Origin: Clostridiales bacterium
GTDB taxonomy: Bacteria > Bacillota > Clostridia > Saccharofermentanales > UBA5734
Direction: 5' to 3'
DNA length: 6,936 nucleotides
NCBI GenBank assembly: GCA_007133255.1
Contig: SLMY01000006.1
Span: 1 to 6,936, forward strand
Part shown: in pieces, positions 1 to 6,308 of the stretch
Numbering within the stretch: the first letter of the stretch is position 1
How the letters are laid out: every line of letters starts with the position of its first letter
Position numbers and translations under genes: made by a program
The notes under the pieces: model-generated
What the model was told of the DNA's origin: nothing
What the model saw: only the letters and a program-made list of their open reading frames with translations
Database searches by the model: none

Positions 1-1206
1 AAAACCTCGTATCGAATGCTTCACACGCTGGACACACTGGGCGCAGCGCCCGAACCGAATCTGACAATTCTCTGGTCTGACAGTCTGCCTGAAGCGTTCA
101 AGACATACTGTGCGGATATAGCGATCAGAACTTCAGCTGTTCAATTCGAAAATGATGATCTGATGCGGCCTGTTTATGGCGATGACTACGCGATTGCCTG
201 CTGTGTTTCTGCCGGACGAGTCGGTTATGATATGCAGTTTTTCGGCGCGCGCTGTAATCTGCCGAAAGTATTGCTGATGGCACTGAACGGCGGCCGTGAT
301 GAAATAAGCGGAGAGCAAATTGGTCCTGTTCAGAGCCCGGTCAGTCAAGGCAAGCTGGACTATAACGACATTAAAAAGCGATTTGATGTTTATCAGACCT
401 GGCTTTGCCGTCTTTATGTCAGGACCATGAACGTCATTCATGCGATGCATGATAAATACGCGTATGAGAAAACACAGATGGCTTTACATGAAACAGATGT
501 CAATCGCTTTATGGCATTTGGGCTGGCCGGCCTGTCTGTGACAGCTGATGCCTTTAGTGCTGTTAAATATGCTGAGGTTTATCCCGTATTTGACAAACGC
601 GGACTGGTAACTGATTTTGATATAAAGGGACATTTCCCCTGTTATGGCAATGACGATGACCGTGCTGACCAGATAGCGAGGTCACTTTGCGAGAATTTTT
701 ATCAGGAACTATCTAAAACACCTTGTTATCGGAATGCCAGCCATACGTTGTCGATTCTGACTATAACCTCTAACGTGGTCTATGGTTTGAAGACTGGTGC
801 TACACCCGATGGCAGGAAAAAAGGCGAGCCATTCGCTCCAGGCGCGAATCCTATGCACGGCCGTGACAAACAAGGTGTGCTGGCCTCCCTGAACTCAGTG
901 GCTAAAATACCATATGAGGCGTGTCGCGATGGCATCTCAAATACACTTACTCTGGCGCCATCAGCACTTGGCAGGCAGAAAACAGAGCAGTTAAAGACGC
1001 TTAAAGCGTTACTGGGCGGTTATTTTCAGCAGTCAGGTCATCATCTGAATATCAATGTTCTGAACCGGTCGCAATTAGAGGATGCCATGGATCATCCGGA
1101 AAAATACCCCAATCTGACCATTCGCATCTCAGGGTATGCGGTTCAGTTCACACGACTGAGTCGTGAGCAGCAACAGGAAATTCTCAAGAGGACCTGGCAT
1201 TCATGA
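1..1206 (+). CDS. pflB: Pyruvate formate-lyase (formate C-acetyltransferase), C-terminal half, 5' end outside window
   Basis: A cytoplasmic glycyl-radical enzyme that converts pyruvate and CoA to acetyl-CoA and formate in anaerobic fermentation. The frame is open from base 1 (KTSYRMLHTL, as in known PFLs), so the ATG at 16 is internal. About 401 residues are present; with a usual family length near 750, roughly 350 N-terminal residues lie off the window. Directly visible are the catalytic Cys-Cys pair in YAIACCVSAG (codons at 199-204), the conserved stretches ITSNVVYG, TPDGRKKGEPFAPGANPMHG and HHLNINVLNR, and the C-terminal radical loop RISGYAV with its Gly codon at 1132-1134. The loop before HHLN is shorter than in the E. 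coli enzyme as I recall it. The reading frame is intact to TGA at 1204. The gene for the radical-SAM activating enzyme (pflA), which often follows pflB, is not next to it: galT converges from the other strand. It may lie upstream or elsewhere. Confidence 0.97.
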   Translation, partial: KTSYRMLHTLDTLGAAPEPNLTILWSDSLPEAFKTYCADIAIRTSAVQFENDDLMRPVYGDDYAIACCVSAGRVGYDMQFFGARCNLPKVLLMALNGGRDEISGEQIGPVQSPVSQGKLDYNDIKKRFDVYQTWLCRLYVRTMNVIHAMHDKYAYEKTQMALHETDVNRFMAFGLAGLSVTADAFSAVKYAEVYPVFDKRGLVTDFDIKGHFPCYGNDDDRADQIARSLCENFYQELSKTPCYRNASHTLSILTITSNVVYGLKTGATPDGRKKGEPFAPGANPMHGRDKQGVLASLNSVAKIPYEACRDGISNTLTLAPSALGRQKTEQLKTLKALLGGYFQQSGHHLNINVLNRSQLEDAMDHPEKYPNLTIRISGYAVQFTRLSREQQQEILKRTWHS

Positions 1207-1237
1207 TCTTTGTGACATGTTCCCGACGCTTAACCCC

Positions 1238-1259
1238 AAAAAATCAGATGCGGCTTCTG
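1238..1259 (-). terminator. Weak candidate intrinsic terminator downstream of galT
   Basis: Read on the minus strand, an imperfect hairpin (CAGAAGCCGCATCTG: four outer pairs, one A-A mismatch, two inner pairs) at 1259-1245 is followed after one A by six T (1243-1238). It sits 15 bases past the galT stop, in the gap between convergent galT and pflB. The stem is short, so termination here is only suggested. The plus strand shows no T-tract after this hairpin, so it would not terminate pflB. Confidence 0.3.
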
Positions 1260-1261
1260 AA

Positions 1262-1300
1262 CAGGACCTGGGATCAGGAGGTTGAGTCCGCCTGGTCCTG
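1262..1300. repeat. Inverted repeat at the pflB/galT convergent junction
   Basis: The 7-bp arms CAGGACC (1262-1268) and GGTCCTG (1294-1300) are perfect inverted copies separated by 25 bases. That loop can fold further through GGA/TCC and TCA/TGA pairs. The element covers the last codons and stop of galT. It has no T-tract on the plus side. It could slow or stop convergent transcription or protect 3' ends, or it could be chance. Confidence 0.35.
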
Positions 1301-2815
1301 CAGGTGTCTGATAAATTTCCTAAAGGCTATCTGCCCCGCTGCGTCACGTTTAAAAACACCGGCATGTTCCAGTACCTGTTCAAATTTCTCGGCAACGGCA
1401 GTCCGAACAGTCTCGGCCGCCTGAACTGCAGGCAGTATACCCTTTCTGGCGAACAGATTATCGGCCCATTCCTGATGATAGGCTTCAATTTCAGCAGGCT
1501 TGCCTTGAAGCATCTTTTCAACTTCTCCAAGCTCATCAACAAGGCGGGGCGGCAGGACAGCCAGACCCATGACTTCGATTAAGCCGATATTTTCTTTTTT
1601 AATGTGATGCACATCAGAATGAGGATGGAAAATACCCAGCGGATGCGCCTCACTTTGTCGATTATTACGCAGCACCAGATCCAGCTCAAACAAGTTATTT
1701 CTGCTTCGGGCAATTGGCGTAACCGTATTATGCGGGATCTGATCCGTAAACGGATGAATGTCGGCAGAAAAGTCGGCATATCGCCGCCAGACATTTGTGA
1801 TCGACTCAGCTGCCAGAACAAGATCACTTTTTGCTTCTGCCCGCAGACGGATCACTGACATAGGCCAGCGGACAAGACCGCAGGACACCTGCCTGAAGGC
1901 AGGAAGGCTGAATTCATAATCAGTTTTCGCGCGGTCCATCGCGAAAGAGTAATGTCCGCCCTGATAATGGTCATGTGTCAGGATCGACCCGCCCACAATG
2001 GGCAGATCGGCATTCGATCCGATAAAGTAATGTGGAAACTTCTCAACAAATTCCAGCAGACGTTCGAATGTCTGCTTGTTAATCGTCATATCACGATGCT
2101 TTTCTGAAAGAACGATACAATGCTCAGGATAATAGACATAAGGTGAATATTGCAAATACCAGGGTTCACATCCTAATTCCAGCCGGATCAGACGATGATT
2201 CGTTCTTGCCGGATGGCCTATCCTGCCTTTGTAGCCTTCGTTCTCCGCACATAACAGGCAAGCTGGATAGTGGGTGGTTTTTTTATGTTTAGCCGCGGCG
2301 ATATCTTTGGGGTTTTTTTCCGGTTTTGACAAATTGATGGTTATATCAAAGTCACCATAATGGGTGGCTGCCTGATAAGAAATATTACGGGCTATCCGTT
2401 TTGTCTGAATATAATTGCTTGCCTGACTGAGATGATAAAACCAGTTTGTCGCTGTTTCCGGTGACTGCCTGAATTTAGTATTAAAGTCGTCATTAATTCT
2501 TGAAGGCCGGTCAACAAATACATCCATCAGCTCAGCGCCTAGAATCTCGCGGGTGTCTGACAGGTCTTCGATCAGCTTGCTTCTGACTGCCTGTTCCGCT
2601 AACGCGTCTATCAGGTCAGGAATAGAAGGCAATTGTTTTTCCTGCTCAGTATCAGCTATTTCCTGTAATACAGATCCTTCATAGTTTTCAACTTTAAGGA
2701 GCGCCAGCAGCTTATTAAAAACATAGATTCGATCCGTTTTGTCAGTTAGTCCGGCATGTTCGGCCTGTACAATCAGCCGCCTGATACCCGCCAGATAAGC
2801 GCTGCTTTTAGTCAT
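1274..2815 (-). CDS. galT: UTP/UDP-glucose--hexose-1-phosphate uridylyltransferase, class II (Firmicutes type)
   Basis: A cytoplasmic Leloir-pathway enzyme that exchanges UMP between UDP-glucose and galactose-1-phosphate, giving UDP-galactose and glucose-1-phosphate. At 513 residues it is close to or slightly above the usual length of the class II family, which is much longer than the E. coli-type GalT. Key regions are ACLLC (residues 185-189, possible metal site), RIGHPARTNHR (198-208), the nucleotidyl-transfer motif THDHYQGG with H281, H283 and Q285 matching the HxHxQ pattern, and the conserved IGLIEVMGLAVLPPRL block (410-425). The start ATG (2813-2815) is well supported by AGGAGG ten bases upstream (2826-2831). 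No galK or galE is visible nearby; the upstream same-strand gene is a D,D-carboxypeptidase 118 bases away. A weak promoter candidate lies in that gap, so galT may be read from its own promoter, by read-through, or both. The family assignment is secure; the preferred sugar phosphate is not shown by sequence. Confidence 0.96.
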   Translation of the reverse strand: MTKSSAYLAGIRRLIVQAEHAGLTDKTDRIYVFNKLLALLKVENYEGSVLQEIADTEQEKQLPSIPDLIDALAEQAVRSKLIEDLSDTREILGAELMDVFVDRPSRINDDFNTKFRQSPETATNWFYHLSQASNYIQTKRIARNISYQAATHYGDFDITINLSKPEKNPKDIAAAKHKKTTHYPACLLCAENEGYKGRIGHPARTNHRLIRLELGCEPWYLQYSPYVYYPEHCIVLSEKHRDMTINKQTFERLLEFVEKFPHYFIGSNADLPIVGGSILTHDHYQGGHYSFAMDRAKTDYEFSLPAFRQVSCGLVRWPMSVIRLRAEAKSDLVLAAESITNVWRRYADFSADIHPFTDQIPHNTVTPIARSRNNLFELDLVLRNNRQSEAHPLGIFHPHSDVHHIKKENIGLIEVMGLAVLPPRLVDELGEVEKMLQGKPAEIEAYHQEWADNLFARKGILPAVQAAETVRTAVAEKFEQVLEHAGVFKRDAAGQIAFRKFIRHLQDQADSTS

Positions 2816-2825
2816 ATTTTATGTT

Positions 2826-2831
2826 CCTCCT
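2826..2831 (-). promoter_or_regulatory. Ribosome binding site of galT (AGGAGG)
   Basis: A perfect AGGAGG on the minus strand, ten bases before the ATG at 2815, which fixes the galT start. Confidence 0.85.
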
Positions 2832-2867
2832 GATCTGCATTAACTATACTCATGTTGAATCAATCAG

Positions 2868-2895
2868 ATTATTATTTTACCGGCATACCGAACAA
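2868..2895 (-). promoter_or_regulatory. Weak candidate promoter for galT
   Basis: On the minus strand TTGTTC (2895-2890) and AATAAT (2873-2868) are separated by 16 bases. The -10 matches consensus at five of six positions but the -35 at only three. It lies in the 118-base gap after the carboxypeptidase gene, 52 bases before the galT start codon. No terminator is evident between the two genes, so read-through is equally possible. Confidence 0.28.
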
Positions 2896-2933
2896 GAGCG
2901 ACATTCAAGGATGACTGATCGTCTGACTGCTGG

Positions 2934-4157
2934 TTATAATTTTGATCTGATGATTTTTCCGGCCGCCAGTCCAAGACTGATAACGAAAATAATCGCGAAA
3001 ACAAAAAAGACTATTTTCCAGCTGCTATTCTTTTCTGCTTCACCGGTGTTGTCTGCCGGATCTTGCCGGTTGTCTTTCTGATCAGGGTCAACAGTGGTTT
3101 CAGTCATGCTGCCGCTATCATCATGTTGATCGTCTTCAGTTGTTGTGTCATCCTCAACTGGTTCTCCGTTTACGGTTTCGTTCTGGTTTTGATCAGTATC
3201 ATCGCCGTTGTTACGGTCTTCCGGATCGTTAACATCCTGCTCTGCCGGCAGCGATAATCGTTCGGCGGCCTCCTGGAAGAGGGTATATGCATATTGATAC
3301 AAAGTGGCCCGCGGCAAATAGTAAGGAACACCAAACAGTAAAACACTGATCTCACGATCATCATAGGTTTTGGCAGAAGCGACCAGACAAAAGCCAGCCG
3401 CTCGGGTTGTCCCGGTTTTTATCCCGCTATAAGACTGATAGTAATCAGACTGGTAGGCAAGATCACCAAAACGCAGGAGCTGATTTGAATTTTGAAGAAC
3501 TGCCCATGCGTCAAAAGGATGCAGATTTGTATTGGGCATCACATATCTGTCCGTCATCACAATATCTCTGAAAACTTCATTTTTCATGGCATATTGTGCC
3601 AGAAGCAGCATATCAGACGCAGTTGTTATGTGATCCGGATCATGCAGACCACTGGGATTTTTAAAAATCGTGTCCTGCATGCCTATCTGCCTGGCTCTTT
3701 GTGTCATCATATCCGCGAAGCCAGGAATACTGCCGCCTAAGGCTTCTGCCGCGACGCGCGCTGCGTCATTGCCAGAAGATAGCATCAGACTGTATAAAAC
3801 ATCGGACAAGACCACTTCCTCTCCTGGCAGGAAACCGACTTTCGCCATATCGTAATCAAGATCAGTCGCAAACTCTGAGACAATCACCGTTTCATCAAGA
3901 CGATCTGATTCAATCATGAGCAAGGCTGTCATCATTTTAGTTGTGCTGGCAGGATAGATGATATCATCTGCCTGATAATCTAAAATAATGTCACCGCCCT
4001 CAAGATCCGCGACAAGGAAAGCGGATGCTTGAATACTATCGACATCAGGCCAGTTGCCTGCTGACCGCGCCAACACGCTGCTGCCAGGCCCCGCGACCAG
4101 CATCACGGAAGTCAGGCATAAAGATAACAGAATTTTTAACAGTTTCATGTACCGCAT
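2934..4157 (-). CDS. D-alanyl-D-alanine carboxypeptidase (peptidase S11 family, low-molecular-weight PBP), C-terminally membrane anchored
   Basis: Removes the terminal D-Ala from peptidoglycan pentapeptides on the outside of the membrane, limiting cross-linking. The 407-residue product has a signal peptide (K5 and K8, hydrophobic core about 9-22, likely cleavage after VLA30) and the three penicillin-binding motifs in order: STTK (S71 nucleophile, K74), SGN (128-130) and KTG (247-249). The catalytic domain ends near residue 300. In place of the PBP5-type second domain there is a strongly acidic, Asn/Gln/Thr-rich linker (about 307-378) and one transmembrane helix (about 380-399) followed by KIIRSKL, a type of anchor that differs from the amphipathic helix of PBP5. 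It lies 23 bases after the ABC gene, so co-transcription is likely. Neither the first ATG nor a second ATG three codons on (4148) has a clear Shine-Dalgarno sequence. The enzyme family is certain; its specific cellular role (vegetative or sporulation PBP) is not. Confidence 0.95.
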   Translation of the reverse strand: MRYMKLLKILLSLCLTSVMLVAGPGSSVLARSAGNWPDVDSIQASAFLVADLEGGDIILDYQADDIIYPASTTKMMTALLMIESDRLDETVIVSEFATDLDYDMAKVGFLPGEEVVLSDVLYSLMLSSGNDAARVAAEALGGSIPGFADMMTQRARQIGMQDTIFKNPSGLHDPDHITTASDMLLLAQYAMKNEVFRDIVMTDRYVMPNTNLHPFDAWAVLQNSNQLLRFGDLAYQSDYYQSYSGIKTGTTRAAGFCLVASAKTYDDREISVLLFGVPYYLPRATLYQYAYTLFQEAAERLSLPAEQDVNDPEDRNNGDDTDQNQNETVNGEPVEDDTTTEDDQHDDSGSMTETTVDPDQKDNRQDPADNTGEAEKNSSWKIVFFVFAIIFVISLGLAAGKIIRSKL

Positions 4158-4180
4158 AAATATTGAACCAACATAGTAAA

Positions 4181-5935
4181 TCAGATAGCCAGCAACTGGT
4201 CTTGTTCATCTGTAGGCTGCGAGTTATATAGACGGCTGTAGAGGCCTTTTTTGGCAATCAACTGGGCATGTGTCCCCTGCTCAACAACACGTCCTTTTTC
4301 CAGGACCAGAATCTTGTCAGCCTTTCGAACCGTTGATAATCTGTGTGCTATCACGACCAGTGTCCGGCTGCCAACCAATGACTGGATCGCTTTTTGAATT
4401 TCAGCTTCAGTTTCACCATCAACTGAGGCGGTCGCTTCATCAAGTATCAGGATCGGGCTGTTGCGCAAAACAGCTCTCGCGATGGAAAGCCGCTGTTTTT
4501 GTCCACCAGACAATCTTATACCACGCTCGCCAACCAGTGTCTGGTAACCTTGTGGCAGGTCTTTGATAAAGTCGTGAGCATGTGCTATTTTGGCTGCCTG
4601 GACAACATCCTCATGCGTTGTCTGGTCCAGTCCGTAAGCGATATTTTCTTCCACTGAACCATGGAAAAGAAAAATATCCTGCAGCACAATACTGATCTGA
4701 TCACGCAAAGCGTGCAAAGTCAAAGTGGTTGAATCATGGCCGTCAATCAGGATTCTACCGGAGTCAGGCTCGTAAAATCGTGCCAGCAAACTGATGACAG
4801 TCGTTTTTCCTACACCTGTCGGACCAACAAGCGCTATCATCTCGCCTGGTTTTGCTGTAAAGGAAACATCTTTCAAAACCGGATTCTCAGGCTCGTACGC
4901 GAAATTCACCTTGTCGAATACAATTTCTCCCGGTCCGCGCTCAACATGCAGCGCGCCCTCGCGATCAACTATATCAGGTGCTGTATCCATAACCTGAAAG
5001 ACACGTTCCGCGCCGGCTATTGCTGTCTGGACATCTTCCGCCACTCTGGCCAGATTCGTTACCGGCTGATAAAATAAGCTTAAATACATTAAGAAGGCAA
5101 CAATATCCGCCACGTTCATTCTGCCTTGCCAGGCCAGCCATCCTCCGAACCCGACAACAATAACAGAACCGATTGAGCTAAAAAACTCAATGCCAGGGTG
5201 GAAGATGGCGCTCTTTTTGAGGGCACGCAAAATCGCGTCACGCCATTTGGCAGCGGAGCGGGAAATATTGTCAACCTCACGATGCTGCTGGTTAAAAACC
5301 TGTATTTCCTTTATCCCGGACAAATTATCCTGAAGACCCGCATTAAGTTCAGCCAGATTCTGCTGGGCTGCCCGAAAGTCCGGTCTGATTTTTTTCATGA
5401 AAAAGTAACTGCCTACAGCCAGAAATGGAATCGGGATCAGGGTCATCAAAGTTAAGGTTGGTTGTATGATGAACAACAGGATTGTCACACTGATCAGAAT
5501 GAGAATATTGGTAAAAAGCTCAGGTATAGCATGCGCGACCAGCACCTCCAGCTGCGCTGTATCATTTACAACACGGCTCATCAGCTGTCCGGTCTGCTTG
5601 TCATGATAAAAGCTTAGTGACAGTTTCTGCAGATGATCATATAAACTGACACGCATATCTGTGACAAGCCGCCATGCCGCGAGATGAGCGAAATAATTAC
5701 TAGCGAAACGAAATAAAACACGCCCGCCATAAGTCGCTGCTAAAATGATCGCGATCCTGCTGATCGCGTTCATAGTGGATTCATCCATCTCGCCTGTCAG
5801 TATATTGGTCAGATCTCTGACCAGCCAGGGAGCGACAAGATTCAGCCCGGTAATCGCGACCGTGGAAAACCCCGCAATAATCAGCAAAAAACGATAAGGA
5901 GCCGCAATCCGCAGCATACGTTTGTAAAATGACAT
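4181..5935 (-). CDS. ABC transporter half-unit, fused permease and ATP-binding domains (MsbA/LmrA-like exporter)
   Basis: A membrane exporter of 584 residues, one TMD plus one NBD, expected to work as a homodimer or with an unlinked partner. The N-terminal half has about six hydrophobic segments (near 15-37, 56-78, 137-157, 158-181, 243-268, 276-295). The ATPase half has an A-loop tyrosine (Y347), Walker A GPTGVGKTT (371-379), Q-loop Q419, signature LSGGQ (475-479), Walker B ILILDE (495-500, catalytic E500), D-loop SVDGE and H-loop H531. All key residues are present, so it should be an active ATPase. The start is supported by GAGAGG nine bases before the ATG (5945-5950). No second half-transporter gene adjoins it, which favours a homodimer. 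The substrate cannot be read from sequence; lipids, drugs or peptides are all possible. The carboxypeptidase gene follows after 23 bases. Two promoter candidates with operator-like repeats lie upstream. Confidence 0.95.
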   Translation of the reverse strand: MSFYKRMLRIAAPYRFLLIIAGFSTVAITGLNLVAPWLVRDLTNILTGEMDESTMNAISRIAIILAATYGGRVLFRFASNYFAHLAAWRLVTDMRVSLYDHLQKLSLSFYHDKQTGQLMSRVVNDTAQLEVLVAHAIPELFTNILILISVTILLFIIQPTLTLMTLIPIPFLAVGSYFFMKKIRPDFRAAQQNLAELNAGLQDNLSGIKEIQVFNQQHREVDNISRSAAKWRDAILRALKKSAIFHPGIEFFSSIGSVIVVGFGGWLAWQGRMNVADIVAFLMYLSLFYQPVTNLARVAEDVQTAIAGAERVFQVMDTAPDIVDREGALHVERGPGEIVFDKVNFAYEPENPVLKDVSFTAKPGEMIALVGPTGVGKTTVISLLARFYEPDSGRILIDGHDSTTLTLHALRDQISIVLQDIFLFHGSVEENIAYGLDQTTHEDVVQAAKIAHAHDFIKDLPQGYQTLVGERGIRLSGGQKQRLSIARAVLRNSPILILDEATASVDGETEAEIQKAIQSLVGSRTLVVIAHRLSTVRKADKILVLEKGRVVEQGTHAQLIAKKGLYSRLYNSQPTDEQDQLLAI

Positions 5936-5944
5936 TTGAGTTAG

Positions 5945-5950
5945 CCTCTC
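5945..5950 (-). promoter_or_regulatory. Ribosome binding site of the ABC transporter gene (GAGAGG)
   Basis: GAGAGG on the minus strand, nine bases before the ATG at 5935, supports this start. Confidence 0.7.
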
Positions 5951-5976
5951 AATTCCTTCTATTCTGTTTATTTGAT

Positions 5977-6005
5977 ATTATCCAGAATTATCTGACAGAT
6001 AACAA
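5977..6005 (-). promoter_or_regulatory. Candidate proximal promoter of the ABC transporter gene
   Basis: On the minus strand TTGTTA (6005-6000, four of six consensus positions) and GATAAT (5982-5977, five of six) are separated by exactly 17 bases. Transcription would start near 5970 and leave a leader of about 35 bases containing the GAGAGG site. A perfect 7-1-7 palindrome covers half of the -35 and most of the spacer, the usual place for a repressor operator. Confidence 0.5.
5988..6002. promoter_or_regulatory. Perfect 7-1-7 inverted repeat, candidate operator (TTATCTG-N-CAGATAA)
   Basis: The arms TTATCTG and CAGATAA flank a single central base with no mismatch. The element sits between the -35 and -10 of the proximal ABC promoter, where a bound protein would block RNA polymerase. 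The 7-1-7 geometry is that of Fur-family boxes, and a Fur-family gene lies next door, but the inner bases differ from the Per and Fur consensus, so the cognate regulator is unknown. I see no second copy in the window. Confidence 0.5.
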
Positions 6006-6033
6006 TAGGCCATCTGCACAACTCGCTTGATCA

Positions 6034-6062
6034 ATTATATATTCTACTTGTAAATCAATTTT
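6034..6062 (-). promoter_or_regulatory. Candidate distal, activator-type promoter of the ABC transporter gene
   Basis: A perfect TATAAT (6039-6034, minus strand) has only AAAATT at the 17-base -35 position (6062-6057). A good -10 with a poor -35 and repeats directly upstream (6064-6099) is the usual layout of an activator-dependent promoter. The leader would be about 90 bases. AT-rich sequence could also yield this -10 by chance. Confidence 0.35.
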
Positions 6063-6063
6063 G

Positions 6064-6099
6064 TTTAACTGTAGCGAACCTCATTTAAATGTAACGAAC
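6064..6099. repeat. Tandem 16-bp direct repeat, 20-bp period, candidate activator site
   Basis: TTTAACTGTAGCGAAC (6064-6079) and TTTAAATGTAACGAAC (6084-6099) match at 14 of 16 positions with start-to-start spacing of 20 bp, about two helical turns. On the minus strand the half-units read ACATTTAAA and ACAGTTAAA, 11 bases apart. The latter resembles AgrA/LytTR-type sites, which are 9-bp direct repeats usually 12 bases apart. The pair ends next to the -35 region of the distal ABC promoter. The binding protein is not identified. Confidence 0.5.
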
Positions 6100-6164
6100 T
6101 TCGCGGCAGAAAATCGCTTGAATTGCCTGCTTCAGGCCCGGTTCTTTATCAAATCGTTTATTAT

Positions 6165-6200
6165 AAAAAAAGGGAGCTGACATCATATCAGCCGCCGCTC
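6165..6200 (-). terminator. Candidate intrinsic terminator of the Fur-family gene
   Basis: On the minus strand GCTGA (6192-6188) and TCAGC (6180-6176) pair around a 7-base loop, and an alternative outer GAGC/GCTC pairing is possible. TCCC and then seven T (6171-6165) follow. It lies about 110 bases past the Fur-family stop codon and before the ABC promoters, as expected for a terminator insulating the two units. The stem is short and four bases separate it from the T-tract. Confidence 0.45.
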
Positions 6201-6308
6201 TTATTTCCAATAAATTCAATAAACAGGTTTTCTGCGCGCCGGAAACGGCCGCGACCGGTTCAGACAAGCTGGTTTGATGGTCTTGGTTTCTGTATAATCA
6301 GGATTTCA

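Larger units (their letters stand above)
5936..6308. other. 373-base non-coding regulatory region between the ABC transporter and Fur-family genes
   Basis: No convincing gene on either strand. Going leftward on the minus strand it holds a candidate terminator for the Fur-family gene (6165-6200), a tandem direct repeat (6064-6099), a candidate distal ABC promoter (6034-6062), a candidate proximal ABC promoter with an embedded palindrome (5977-6005) and the ABC ribosome binding site (5945-5950). A 60-codon minus-strand frame (6085-6267) would need a TTG start without a ribosome binding site and is not accepted. I recognise no riboswitch or T-box. Confidence 0.6.

Noticed and set aside
133..450. 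105-codon minus-strand frame inside pflB
   Set aside because: It lies fully antisense to a highly conserved PFL region including the active-site cysteines; a shadow of the real gene.
1203..1424. 73-codon plus-strand frame overlapping the pflB stop (ATGA) as a possible downstream gene
   Set aside because: It runs mostly antisense to the conserved galT 3' end, has no ribosome binding site of its own, resembles no pflA motif, and is best explained as a shadow frame.
3024..3239. The acidic low-complexity part of the carboxypeptidase as a sign of frameshift or sequencing error
   Set aside because: The frame stays open into a clean transmembrane helix and basic tail, a coherent anchor, so the region reads as a genuine linker.
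4736..5077. 113-codon plus-strand frame antisense to the ABC transporter
   Set aside because: It overlaps the conserved nucleotide-binding domain, lacks a ribosome binding site and shows no domain of its own.
6085..6267. 60-codon minus-strand frame in the intergenic region
   Set aside because: It begins with TTG without a Shine-Dalgarno sequence, its interior contains the hairpin plus T-tract terminator, and its end overlaps the direct repeats. No recognisable protein features.
5936..6308. Riboswitch, T-box or small RNA in the ABC leader region
   Set aside because: No conserved T-box, aptamer or specifier-like elements could be recognised; the features seen are promoter and operator-like repeats. 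A covariance-model search would be needed to exclude it fully.
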